From Intestinibacter sp. (GTDB taxonomy: Bacteria; Bacillota; Clostridia; Peptostreptococcales; Peptostreptococcaceae): a stretch of 5,967 nt of DNA. The notes below the pieces were generated by a model. That model ran no database searches. It had not been told where the DNA came from and saw nothing but the letters and a program-made list of their open reading frames with translations. Positions 1 through 5,856 of this stretch are shown here, piece by piece. How positions within the stretch are numbered: the stretch's first letter is position 1; each line of letters starts with the position of its first letter. Location: positions 1 through 5,967 of the forward strand of contig NZ_JALEXO010000160.1 in the NCBI RefSeq assembly GCF_022780145.1. Reading direction: 5' to 3'. Both the position numbers and the translations under genes were made by a program.

Positions 1-696
1 CCACAATCTATATACGTTTTCTCCGTCTTTATATCCAAATGCTGAGCATATATCTACATATCTGCCGCACATAAAGCTAAAAGATAGCGATAAATTATCA
101 AATAATTGATTTATTATATTTGTTTTAAATGTTTTTTTATCTTTTCTTCTTATTCTACCGCTGTGGGTTATTATATGCGCGTCCCTGTCTTTTAATTTTT
201 CATCTAGCTCCTTAGTAAAATCAAACCTTTTATCTATTATAACTTCAAAATCACCTGCACTAAATTCGATTCTTCCAGCAAATAGCTTGTCGTTATATCT
301 TATGAGTTTCCCAAAATATTTATCAAAATTTACAACATCAAAATCGACATAATCGACCTCGTAATTTTTAGATCTTATATGGCCGTGATTTATATATCCT
401 TCTATACTCGAATCACTTATAGAGCTTATCGTAACAGAAGCGGGCTTATACTGGTAAATTTCAATTTCCGCTGAATCGTAATCAAGTGTAATATCCACAT
501 CGCAATCCTTAACAGACAATATTCTTCCCCTAAATACTATCGTTCCTTCTGTGGCCATTTTATATACAACCTTACCGCTACATTTGTACTTTTTATCAAG
601 TAAATATATACAAAATCTACCTTCATAAATTGGAATATTTTCATCTATATCAAATTGAAGAAACTTTGAAAATATAGCATTATCAATTAATTTCAT
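1..696 (-). CDS. Unidentified protein, N-terminal 232 residues only (runs off the left edge)
   Basis: An open frame of 232 codons starts at the ATG at 696-694 and reaches base 1 without a stop, so the C-terminus lies outside the window. A ribosome binding site, AAAGGTGA (703-710), sits 6 nt before the ATG. I see no signal peptide or membrane segment. The first 150 or so residues alternate short hydrophobic and charged stretches, as expected of a beta-rich fold. Later come HIITHSGRIRRKD (about residues 162-174), then LSLSFSFMCGR (about 202-212) and a Gly-Tyr-Lys-Asp-Gly...Val-Tyr-Arg-Leu-Trp ending. From memory this order (a T-H-x-G-R-I stretch, an L-x-F-x-SF-x-x-G-R helix, a G-x-D-G-x-x-V-x-x-W segment) resembles the N-terminal part of large ApeA/HEPN-type proteins, some of which act in phage defence. 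The visible part has no catalytic motif, and the HEPN domain that would decide the matter would lie beyond the edge. That the frame is a real gene is well supported; the family is only a suggestion. Confidence 0.75.
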   Translation of the reverse strand, partial: MKLIDNAIFSKFLQFDIDENIPIYEGRFCIYLLDKKYKCSGKVVYKMATEGTIVFRGRILSVKDCDVDITLDYDSAEIEIYQYKPASVTISSISDSSIEGYINHGHIRSKNYEVDYVDFDVVNFDKYFGKLIRYNDKLFAGRIEFSAGDFEVIIDKRFDFTKELDEKLKDRDAHIITHSGRIRRKDKKTFKTNIINQLFDNLSLSFSFMCGRYVDICSAFGYKDGENVYRLW

Positions 697-742
697 ATTT
701 ATTCACCTTTTCTATATATTTTATATTCTCTATCGATTTTGA

Positions 743-753
743 ATTATATTATA
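743..753 (-). promoter_or_regulatory. Possible -10 region for the left-edge gene
   Basis: Two overlapping perfect TATAAT hexamers on the minus strand (748-753 and 743-748) lie about 50 nt before the ATG at 696 and after the terminator of the preceding gene. No good -35 hexamer stands at 16-18 nt; the best is a weak TTAATA at 769-774. In DNA this AT-rich the match could be chance, but the gene needs its own promoter because a terminator separates it from the gene upstream. Confidence 0.3.
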
Positions 754-785
754 TCATATTTATATATGTATTAATTCATTAAATG

Positions 786-819
786 AAAAAATCTCTCCCC
801 GTAATAGAGAAAGATTTTT
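786..819 (-). terminator. Rho-independent terminator of the C_GCAxxG_C_C-family gene
   Basis: On the minus strand, AAAAATCT pairs with AGATTTTT, followed after a 2-nt bulge by CTC/GAG, with a 9-nt loop and a run of T behind it. It lies 24 nt after the stop codon at 843. The stem is AT-rich apart from its top, so strength is moderate. The run of A on the other side would let it work weakly in the plus direction too, but no plus-strand gene is seen. Confidence 0.75.
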
Positions 820-842
820 CGACAAAATTTAATTTTTTACAC

Positions 843-1211
843 TTATTTTAAAGCTTCTTTTACTGCACCGTAAGCAAAATCTACTATTTCTTTGCATCCA
901 ACTCTGTCTTTTTTAAGAGATTTACAATCTGTAGCTCCATAAGTTTCTTTAACTTTTTCCATTACTTTTTTAGTGTAAGATTTTGCTACATTTTCTTCTC
1001 CTACTTTATCTCTACCTTTTGCAAAGCTAGCACATATACATGCTCCATTTACAGCTCCACATAAGTTTCCAACAGCACATCCGCCACCTAAACCGCTTGC
1101 TACTCTTATTGGTATATCAGTGCCAAATTCATCGTTGTATGCTTGTATTACTGATTCAGCACAATTTAATCCTTCCATAAAATAATCTGATGCTAATTTT
1201 TTTTCACTCAT
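843..1211 (-). CDS. C_GCAxxG_C_C family protein, putative redox-active cysteine protein
   Basis: A 122-residue cytoplasmic protein. The family is recognised by its spaced cysteines: Leu-Asn-Cys-Ala-Glu (Cys17), then GGGCAVGNLCGAVNGA with Cys45 and Cys51, then Cys58 and Cys60, and a C-terminal pair, Cys96 and Cys106. The family (named C_GCAxxG_C_C for this pattern) is small, common in anaerobes, and usually labelled redox-active or metal/cluster-binding. As far as I know its biochemical function is unproven, and I do not assign one. The frame can be opened 15 nt earlier at a TTG (1226-1224), but that TTG overlaps a strong GGAGGA (1219-1224) standing 7 nt before the ATG at 1211. The ATG is therefore the start and the longer version is wrong. 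There is no signal peptide. The gene stands alone between two terminators, so its neighbours give no functional clue. I could not pick out a convincing promoter in the AT-rich stretch 1225-1270. Confidence 0.9.
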   Translation of the reverse strand: MSEKKLASDYFMEGLNCAESVIQAYNDEFGTDIPIRVASGLGGGCAVGNLCGAVNGACICASFAKGRDKVGEENVAKSYTKKVMEKVKETYGATDCKSLKKDRVGCKEIVDFAYGAVKEALK

Positions 1212-1218
1212 CTTTTTA

Positions 1219-1224
1219 TCCTCC
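1219..1224 (-). promoter_or_regulatory. Ribosome binding site that fixes the start at 1211
   Basis: GGAGGA on the minus strand with a 7-nt spacer (TAAAAAG) to the ATG at 1211-1209. It rules out the in-frame TTG at 1226-1224, which would place this site inside the coding region. Confidence 0.85.
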
Positions 1225-1264
1225 AATTTTTCTATATACTACTTATATTTTAACAAACTTTTGC

Positions 1265-1308
1265 AAAAAAAAACATTGCTTCTTAAAATAAATTAGTAGA
1301 AACAATGT
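1265..1308 (-). terminator. Rho-independent terminator of the GAPDH gene
   Basis: On the minus strand ACATTGTTTC (1308-1299) pairs with GAAGCAATGT (1282-1273) over 10 bp including one G-U pair, with a 16-nt loop. It is followed by a T run of nine (1273-1265, whose first base also closes the stem). It starts 64 nt after the GAPDH stop. This separates GAPDH transcription from the small cysteine protein gene downstream. Confidence 0.9.
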
Positions 1309-1372
1309 ATTAATAGGTTTATTTTTATTTGGTTAAATATGGTTAACTAATTCAGTGTAAAATACATTTAGA

Positions 1373-2398
1373 TTATAATCTTTCTGCAACATATTTTACT
1401 AAATCTACAGTTCTTGTTGAGTAACCCCATTCATTGTCGTACCAAGATACAACCTTGAACATTTTATCTCCAATCGCCATAGTTGATAATGCATCTATTA
1501 TAGAAGATCTAGAATCTCCTCTAAAATCAATTGATACAAGTGGTTTATCACAGTATCCTAATATTCCTTTTAATTCGCCGTCTGCAGCTTCTTTTAATGC
1601 AGCGTTTACTTCTTCTATTGTAGCACTTTTCTTAAGTGTACAAACTAAATCTACTAGAGAAACAGTTGGAGTAGGAACTCTTACTGAAAATCCGTTTAAT
1701 TTACCTTCTAATTGAGGTAAAACCTTAGCTACGGCTTTTGCAGCTCCTGTTGTTGTTGGTATCATAGATTCAGCTGCTGCTCTTGCTCTTCTTAAATCCT
1801 TGTGAGTTTTATCTAATAATTGTTGATCGTTTGTATATGCATGTATAGTAGTCATTAAACCTTCTTCTATACCGAATTTTTCGTCTAGTACTTTTGCAAA
1901 TGGTGCTAAGCAGTTAGTTGTGCAAGAAGCATTTGAAATTATATTGTGTTTTTCGCTGTCGTATTTTTCTTCGTTAACACCCATTACTATTGTAACATCT
2001 TCGTCTTTACCAGGTGCAGTTATTATAACCTTTTTAGCTCCAGCAGCTATATGTTTAGAAGCGCTTTCCTTGTCTCTAAATTTACCTGTAGATTCAATTA
2101 CTATATCTACTCCTAATTCACCCCATGGTATTTCAGCTGGATCTGAATATCTAAGAATTTTTACTTCTTTAGAATCTATTAACATAGTTTCTTCGTCTTT
2201 AACTTCTACTTCACCTTTGTATATTCCATAGCAAGAATCATATGTAAACAAATGTGCTAATGTTTCTGCATTTGCTCTAGCATTTATAGCAACTATTTGT
2301 ATATCATCGTTTAATCTTTCTTGTGCTATTCTAAGCACGTTTCTTCCTATTCTACCAAAACCATTTATTCCTACTTTTATCAAGTTTATATCCCCCAT
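1373..2398 (-). CDS. gap: Glyceraldehyde-3-phosphate dehydrogenase, phosphorylating type (possibly NADP-preferring, GapB-like)
   Basis: Interconverts glyceraldehyde 3-phosphate and 1,3-bisphosphoglycerate in the cytoplasm with NAD(P), in glycolysis or gluconeogenesis. The 341 residues match the family's usual length. The Rossmann motif is GINGFGRIGR (residues 10-19), the catalytic motif SNASCTTNC holds Cys159, and the partner histidine is His186 in TTIHAYTNDQ. The phosphate-site stretch RARAAAESMIPTTTGAA follows, and WYDNEWGYS lies near the end. At the end of the second Rossmann strand the usual Asn-Asp-Leu of NAD-specific enzymes is replaced by Asn39-Ala40-Arg41, as in GapB-type enzymes (B. 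subtilis GapB has Asn-Ala-Ser by memory); loss of this Asp favours NADP. The gene has its own promoter and terminator and no pgk, tpi or eno beside it, unlike many glycolytic gap operons. Start: the ATG at 2398 has no ribosome binding site. A TTG at 2383-2381 has GGGGG 8 nt before it and gives the typical N-terminus M-I-K-V-G-I-N-G-F-G (336 residues), and may be the real start. Confidence 0.96.
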   Translation of the reverse strand: MGDINLIKVGINGFGRIGRNVLRIAQERLNDDIQIVAINARANAETLAHLFTYDSCYGIYKGEVEVKDEETMLIDSKEVKILRYSDPAEIPWGELGVDIVIESTGKFRDKESASKHIAAGAKKVIITAPGKDEDVTIVMGVNEEKYDSEKHNIISNASCTTNCLAPFAKVLDEKFGIEEGLMTTIHAYTNDQQLLDKTHKDLRRARAAAESMIPTTTGAAKAVAKVLPQLEGKLNGFSVRVPTPTVSLVDLVCTLKKSATIEEVNAALKEAADGELKGILGYCDKPLVSIDFRGDSRSSIIDALSTMAIGDKMFKVVSWYDNEWGYSTRTVDLVKYVAERL

Positions 2399-2423
2399 TT
2401 CATAAGTTATCTTTACACCACTT

Positions 2424-2452
2424 ATTGTATATCATATATATTATATATGCAA
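2424..2452 (-). promoter_or_regulatory. Sigma-A type promoter of the GAPDH gene
   Basis: On the minus strand TTGCAT (2447-2452) is followed after exactly 17 nt by TACAAT (2424-2429). Transcription would start near 2417, about 18 nt before the ATG at 2398 or 33 nt before the alternative TTG. The short leader shows no obvious operator or riboswitch. Confidence 0.65.
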
Positions 2453-2526
2453 TACTTTTTTATATTTTTTTCGAAAAATAGTGTTTAATATATTGTTAAA
2501 TTTTAAATTAATGCTGTTTTAAACAT

Positions 2527-2571
2527 AAAAAAATGCCATTTTTTTAGATATAATCTATTATATGGCATTTT
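2527..2571 (-). terminator. Rho-independent terminator of the hisD-family gene
   Basis: On the minus strand AAAATGCCAT (2571-2562) pairs perfectly over 10 bp with ATGGCATTTT (2539-2530), followed by further T to 2527. It lies about 60 nt after the stop codon. The 22-nt loop can itself form a short AT hairpin. Confidence 0.85.
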
Positions 2572-2629
2572 AATAATGTATTATTTTTTTGTGATATACT
2601 AATTAATAATTAATATATATTTTATAATA

Positions 2630-3898
2630 TTAATTGTCCTCTAATCTAACTCTTGCAGCATTTGCATGGGCATGTAAGCCTTCGTCTTTAGCTAATTCAA
2701 CTGCAACTGGAGCTAGAGATTTTATGGCTTCTTTATTTAATACTTGATGTGTACAAGTTTTTATAAATGTACCTACCCAAACTCCACCTGTATATCTAGA
2801 TGCTTTTAATGTAGGTAGTGTATGATTTGTTCCTGATACATAATCTCCAAATACTTCTGCTGAATATCCACCTATAAATAGTGATCCGTAGTTTACAAGT
2901 TCGTCTATTATTTCGTCGTTGTTTTTGATATTTATTTCTAAGTGTTCTGGAGCATATTCATTTGATAATTTTACTGCTTCTTTTAAGTTATCTACTAAAA
3001 TTATTTCACCGTTGTTGTCCCATGATGGCTTAGCTATATTTTTAGTAGGTAGTACTTCTAGCATTTTTTCTACCTTTTTTTGTACTTCTTTTGCAAATTC
3101 TCTATTAGTTGTTAAAAGTATTCCTCTTGCGTTTAAATCGTGTTCACATTGTGCAAGCACATCTGCTGCTATATATGTAGAATTTGCTGTTTCGTCAGCT
3201 ATTATAAGCACTTCACTTGGTCCTGCGACAAAATCTATACCTACAGTACCATAGCATTGTCTTTTTGCTTCTGTTACGTATTTGTTTCCTGGTCCTACAA
3301 TTATATCTACTGGTTTTATGCTTTCTGTTCCATATGTAAATGCAGCTATTGCTTGTACCCCACCAGTTGCGTAGATTTCATCTGCACCTGCTATATCCAT
3401 AGCTACTAATGTCTTAGGATTTATCTTTGCTACATCCTTCATAGTTGGAGAGCAAGCTACAACTCTTTTAACTCCTGCAACCTTTGCTGGTATTATAAGC
3501 ATTAGAGCAGTTGAAAATAGTGGGTATCCTCCACCTGGTACGTAAGCTAAGCAAGAATTAACTGGTATATGTTTTTGGCCTAGGATAACTCCTGGATATA
3601 TTTCCTTTTCGAAGTTATTGTCAAAGCTTTCTTTTTGTGCTTTTGCGAAGTTTTCTATATTTGTAGCAGCTATTTTTAAGTTTTCGATAAATTTATCGTC
3701 TACTTGTTTGTAGGCTTCTTCGATTTCTTCCTTTGAAACTCTTATTACCTCTCTATTGTTGTTGTCGAATTTCAAATTGTATTTTTTTAAAGCTTCATCT
3801 TTATTTATTTTTATATCTTCTATTATAGAAGATACTTGTTCTTTTACGATTTTTTCAGTTTCAACATTTTTAAATGTTGAGCTTTTTATCACTTCCAT
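2630..3898 (-). CDS. hisD: Histidinol dehydrogenase family protein, stand-alone, with an HpsN-like C-terminus
   Basis: The family consists of zinc- and NAD-dependent alcohol dehydrogenases; classical HisD oxidises L-histidinol to histidine in two steps. The 422 residues are the usual length. Landmarks in order: PGGGYPLFSTALM (121-133), GGVQAIAAFTYGTES (179-193), VGPGNKYV (201-208), AGPSE (225-229), AQCEHD (249-254), PEHLEI (317-322), GDYVSGTNHTLPT (351-363) and EGLHAHA (406-412). By comparison with E. coli HisD the zinc ligands are Gln250, His253, Asp352 and His411, and the catalytic pair is Glu318-His319; all are present, so it should be active. After the LPT motif it reads ARYTGG-V-WVG-F-KT-THQ-like (366-385). 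From memory this resembles HpsN sulfopropanediol 3-dehydrogenase and related stand-alone homologues more than biosynthetic HisD. No other his gene is in view and the gene has its own promoter and terminator. Strong AGGAGGAGAA binding site 2 nt beyond the ATG context (3901-3910). The fold is certain; the substrate is open. Confidence 0.93.
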   Translation of the reverse strand: MEVIKSSTFKNVETEKIVKEQVSSIIEDIKINKDEALKKYNLKFDNNNREVIRVSKEEIEEAYKQVDDKFIENLKIAATNIENFAKAQKESFDNNFEKEIYPGVILGQKHIPVNSCLAYVPGGGYPLFSTALMLIIPAKVAGVKRVVACSPTMKDVAKINPKTLVAMDIAGADEIYATGGVQAIAAFTYGTESIKPVDIIVGPGNKYVTEAKRQCYGTVGIDFVAGPSEVLIIADETANSTYIAADVLAQCEHDLNARGILLTTNREFAKEVQKKVEKMLEVLPTKNIAKPSWDNNGEIILVDNLKEAVKLSNEYAPEHLEINIKNNDEIIDELVNYGSLFIGGYSAEVFGDYVSGTNHTLPTLKASRYTGGVWVGTFIKTCTHQVLNKEAIKSLAPVAVELAKDEGLHAHANAARVRLEDN

Positions 3899-3935
3899 AT
3901 TTCTCCTCCTCTTTTCAATATTTTATCTATATTTA

Positions 3936-3967
3936 ATTATAATCCATATATTTGGATTTAGATACAA
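3936..3967 (-). promoter_or_regulatory. Probable promoter of the hisD-family gene
   Basis: A perfect TATAAT stands at 3936-3941 on the minus strand, about 40 nt before the ATG at 3898. The -35 is uncertain: TATCTA (3959-3964) is at the ideal 17 nt but is a poor match, while TTGTAT (3962-3967) is a better match at 20 nt. A weak -35 would suit a promoter that depends on a regulator. Confidence 0.5.
3941..3958. promoter_or_regulatory. Perfect 18-bp dyad inside the promoter spacer of the hisD-family gene (candidate operator)
   Basis: AATCCA (3941-3946), a 6-nt TATATT spacer and TGGATT (3953-3958) form a perfect inverted repeat that almost exactly fills the gap between the proposed -35 and -10. 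A protein bound here would block or reshape RNA polymerase binding. No regulator gene is in the window, and I do not recognise the half-site as that of a known family. Confidence 0.4.
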
Positions 3968-4003
3968 ATTTTTACAGGAATACGTTTCTAAGTTTTTATA
4001 AAG

Positions 4004-4040
4004 AAAAAGGGAGTGCCATTTTATAAGACATTCCCTTTTT
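4004..4040 (-). terminator. Strong Rho-independent terminator of hom
   Basis: On the minus strand AAAAAGGGAATG (4040-4029) pairs over 12 bp, one G-U pair included, with CACTCCCTTTTT (4015-4004) around a 13-nt loop; the stem itself ends in five T. It starts 43 nt after the hom stop. It indicates that the hisD-family gene is not expressed as part of the T-box controlled hom transcript. Confidence 0.92.
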
Positions 4041-4083
4041 CAAACAACAACTTATTTTTAAATCTACTTTTAGCAAAGTATCC

Positions 4084-5295
4084 TTACAGGCTCAATTTTA
4101 ATATTTTACTCATATCTTCACAGTAATTATTATCTTGTATAACTTTTAGACTATCGTTTATAGCGCATTCAGAAGAAGCATCTACCATAACAGCTAATTC
4201 ATCATCTTGAGCTATCACTTCAGAATCTATTAAATTTTCCTTTAATACAGATATTATCTTTTCCTTTTGTTGAGGTTTTTTGAATCTAAGTAGAGCTTTA
4301 CATTCACTTGATACTAGCTTATCTACAGATATTTTTTCTTGCATAAATGCATCCACGTTATTTATACGTTTATCGTATATATCTAATACGTCTGCGTATA
4401 CTGCACTTCCTGTAGCGTCTTTTCCTGCTCCTTTACCTACAAATGATACATCTCCTAAGAAATCTCCATTTGCAACTATTATATTAAACTCATTGTCTAT
4501 TTTAGACATTATGTTGTCGTTATCTATTAAAACTGGTCTTACAAATCCATTGACTTTTCCATCTTTTAATTTACTTTGTCCGACTAATTTTATTTTGCAT
4601 CCAAGTTTTTTTGCATATTCTATGTCTTTATGTTCGATTTTATCTATCCCTTCTAGATAAAAATCCTTCCAGTAGATTCTCTTGTTATATGATAATGTAG
4701 ATAATATTGATAATTTTCTACCTGCATCATATCCCATTACATCTGCTTCTGGATTAGCTTCAGCAAATCCTAATTCTTGAGCTTGTTTTAAAGCTTGTTC
4801 ATAAGATAAGTCTTCATCGTACATTTTTGATAAAATAAAGTTAGTAGTTCCATTTAATATGGCAGATATTGAATTTATTTCATTTCCTTCTAATGATTCT
4901 ATAAGTGGTTTTATAACTGGTATACCACCTCCAACTGAAGCTTCAAATTTTATACATACTCCGTTTTCTTTAGCTAATTTAACTAATTCTGCCCCGAATT
5001 CAGCTAGCATATCTTTATTTGCAGTTACTATGTTTATTTTATTTTCTATTGCTTTTTTTAAATATTCATAAGCTGGATGTAAGCCCCCTAGTAATTCCAC
5101 CATTACATCTATATCCTTGGCAAATATATCGTCTATATTTGAAGTTAAAACATCTGCATGCTTTTTATGTGAGTATTTATCTACATCTCTGACTAATATA
5201 CCTTCTATAGTTATATCTCTTTTATCCTTATTACTATCAATTATATCTACTAATCCGCTCGCAACTGTTCCATATCCTAATATTCCTATTTTCAT
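4084..5295 (-). CDS. hom: Homoserine dehydrogenase
   Basis: Reduces L-aspartate 4-semialdehyde to L-homoserine with NAD(P)H in the cytoplasm, the step committing aspartate carbon to threonine and methionine. The Rossmann motif GYGTVASG is at residues 7-14, followed by ELLGG (67-71), TANKDML (91-97), EASVGGGIP (118-126), ILNGTTNFIL (146-155), and the signature GFAEANPEADVMGYDAGRKL (176-195). Asp190 and Lys194 fit the catalytic Asp and Lys of the family (spacing as in yeast Asp219/Lys223). The length, 403 residues, is slightly under the 430 or so typical of Firmicute enzymes with a C-terminal ACT domain. Residues about 332-389 have an ACT-like strand-helix-strand order but lack a recognisable ACT sequence. 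Start: the ATG at 5295 has AGGAGGT (5306-5312) 10 nt before it. Upstream is a long leader with two threonine T-boxes; downstream is a terminator. No thrB or thrC is adjacent. Expression should rise when tRNA-Thr is uncharged. Confidence 0.96.
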   Translation of the reverse strand: MKIGILGYGTVASGLVDIIDSNKDKRDITIEGILVRDVDKYSHKKHADVLTSNIDDIFAKDIDVMVELLGGLHPAYEYLKKAIENKINIVTANKDMLAEFGAELVKLAKENGVCIKFEASVGGGIPVIKPLIESLEGNEINSISAILNGTTNFILSKMYDEDLSYEQALKQAQELGFAEANPEADVMGYDAGRKLSILSTLSYNKRIYWKDFYLEGIDKIEHKDIEYAKKLGCKIKLVGQSKLKDGKVNGFVRPVLIDNDNIMSKIDNEFNIIVANGDFLGDVSFVGKGAGKDATGSAVYADVLDIYDKRINNVDAFMQEKISVDKLVSSECKALLRFKKPQQKEKIISVLKENLIDSEVIAQDDELAVMVDASSECAINDSLKVIQDNNYCEDMSKILKLSL

Positions 5296-5352
5296 TTTTG
5301 TTTTTACCTCCTACTAGCAATTTTTATATATTTATCATTTATTTTTTATAAT

Positions 5353-5386
5353 AAAAAAGACTCCTCTCCTCAAAAGGGACGAGTCT
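5353..5386 (-). terminator. Intrinsic terminator of T-box unit 2
   Basis: On the minus strand AGACTC (5386-5381) pairs with GAGTCT (5363-5358), with a second short TCC/GGA helix inside, followed by a T run (5358-5353). The left arm region includes CGTCCC, needed for the competing antiterminator, so the two structures are mutually exclusive as in classical T-boxes. Confidence 0.85.
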
Positions 5387-5594
5387 ATCGCGGTTCCACC
5401 CTATTTAGTTATTTTTAAAATAACTCACTCAAAGTTTTAACGCGACTAACGGTAAGTCTTACTGCTACATTTACATATCTTCAGACTACAGCTCCTAGGT
5501 AGTTTTCAAACCCTCTAATTTAGAAAATCTTCCAGCTATAAATTTTCCTCTCTGTAAACCGAATTAGATTTACTCTTCCTATTCATTGCCTTTT
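5353..5594 (-). promoter_or_regulatory. T-box riboswitch, threonine-specific, promoter-distal unit (unit 2, next to hom)
   Basis: The T-box sequence AGGGTGGAACCGCGA lies at 5402-5388 on the minus strand. Upstream is the standard stem I order: GAGTAA on the 5' side of the specifier loop, AGAGAGG and GCTGGAAG in the distal part, then GAAAACTACCTAGGAGC with ACT at 5503-5501 followed by A, as specifier codons usually are. ACU is a Thr codon. The UGGA in the bulge pairs with a tRNA whose discriminator base is U, which fits Firmicute tRNA-Thr. The pseudoknot-type ACCGTTAG...CGTTAA stretch and a clear stem III (AGTTATTT/AAATAACT) follow. When uncharged tRNA-Thr binds, AGGG pairs with CCCT of the terminator's left arm and transcription continues into hom, 58 nt further on. 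Reading the specifier as AAC (Asn) is possible on sequence but would leave U after it and does not fit hom. Confidence 0.95.
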
Positions 5595-5856
5595 AAAAAT
5601 ATAATTTTATTTTTTGAATAAAAAAACTCGTCCCTTGTAATAAAAAGGACGAGATATTATCCCGCGGTTCCACCTAATTTGATAAAAATCCACTCAATGT
5701 CTTAACGCGACTAACGGTGAGTCTTACTGCTACATTTACATATCTTCAGACCACAGCTCCTAGGTAGTTTTCAATCCCTCTAATTTAGAAAATCTTCCAG
5801 CTTATAAATTTTCCTCTCTGTAAACCGAATTAGATTTACTCTTCCTATTCATTGCC
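5426..5856 (-). repeat. Direct repeat of about 166 nt: duplicated T-box sensing region
   Basis: The segment 5856-5691 (166 nt) recurs at 5590-5426 (165 nt). By eye alignment they differ by 5 substitutions and one 1-nt deletion, about 96% identity. The repeats begin at AAAAGGCAATG and stop at TTGAGTG, after which stem III, the antiterminator linker and the terminator have diverged. This is a tandem duplication of the aptamer, not a mobile element: there is no coding sequence or terminal inverted repeat. Confidence 0.9.
5620..5653 (-). terminator. Intrinsic terminator of T-box unit 1
   Basis: On the minus strand CTCGTCCTTT (5653-5644) pairs with AAGGGACGAG (5636-5627) over 10 bp with one G-U pair and a 7-nt loop, followed by seven T (5626-5620). 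The stem is longer and more regular than that of unit 2, so this looks like the tighter of the two gates. Confidence 0.9.

Noticed and set aside
1225..1270. A promoter for the cysteine-rich protein gene
   Set aside because: TAAAAT and TATAGA boxes exist, but none has an acceptable -35 at 16-18 nt; in such AT-rich DNA the matches are not distinguishable from chance.
2630..5295. hom and the hisD-family gene as one threonine-regulated operon
   Set aside because: A 12-bp terminator with a T run lies between them and the second gene has its own ribosome binding site and a TATAAT box after that terminator.
1434..5317. Plus-strand open frames of 66 to 126 codons lying opposite gap, the hisD-family gene and hom
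   Set aside because: All lie inside strongly recognised minus-strand genes, have no ribosome binding site of note, and their translations are low-complexity Ser/Ile/Phe-rich shadows of the real genes.
5498..5507. Specifier read as AAC (Asn) instead of ACU (Thr)
   Set aside because: Shifting by one base puts U after the codon, where T-boxes normally have a purine, and Asn does not fit hom. ACU followed by A, the UGGA bulge and the gene function agree on threonine.
5426..5856. The direct repeat as an insertion sequence, MITE or CRISPR-like array
   Set aside because: Each copy is a recognisable T-box aptamer; there are only two copies, no transposase, no terminal inverted repeats and no short regular spacers.
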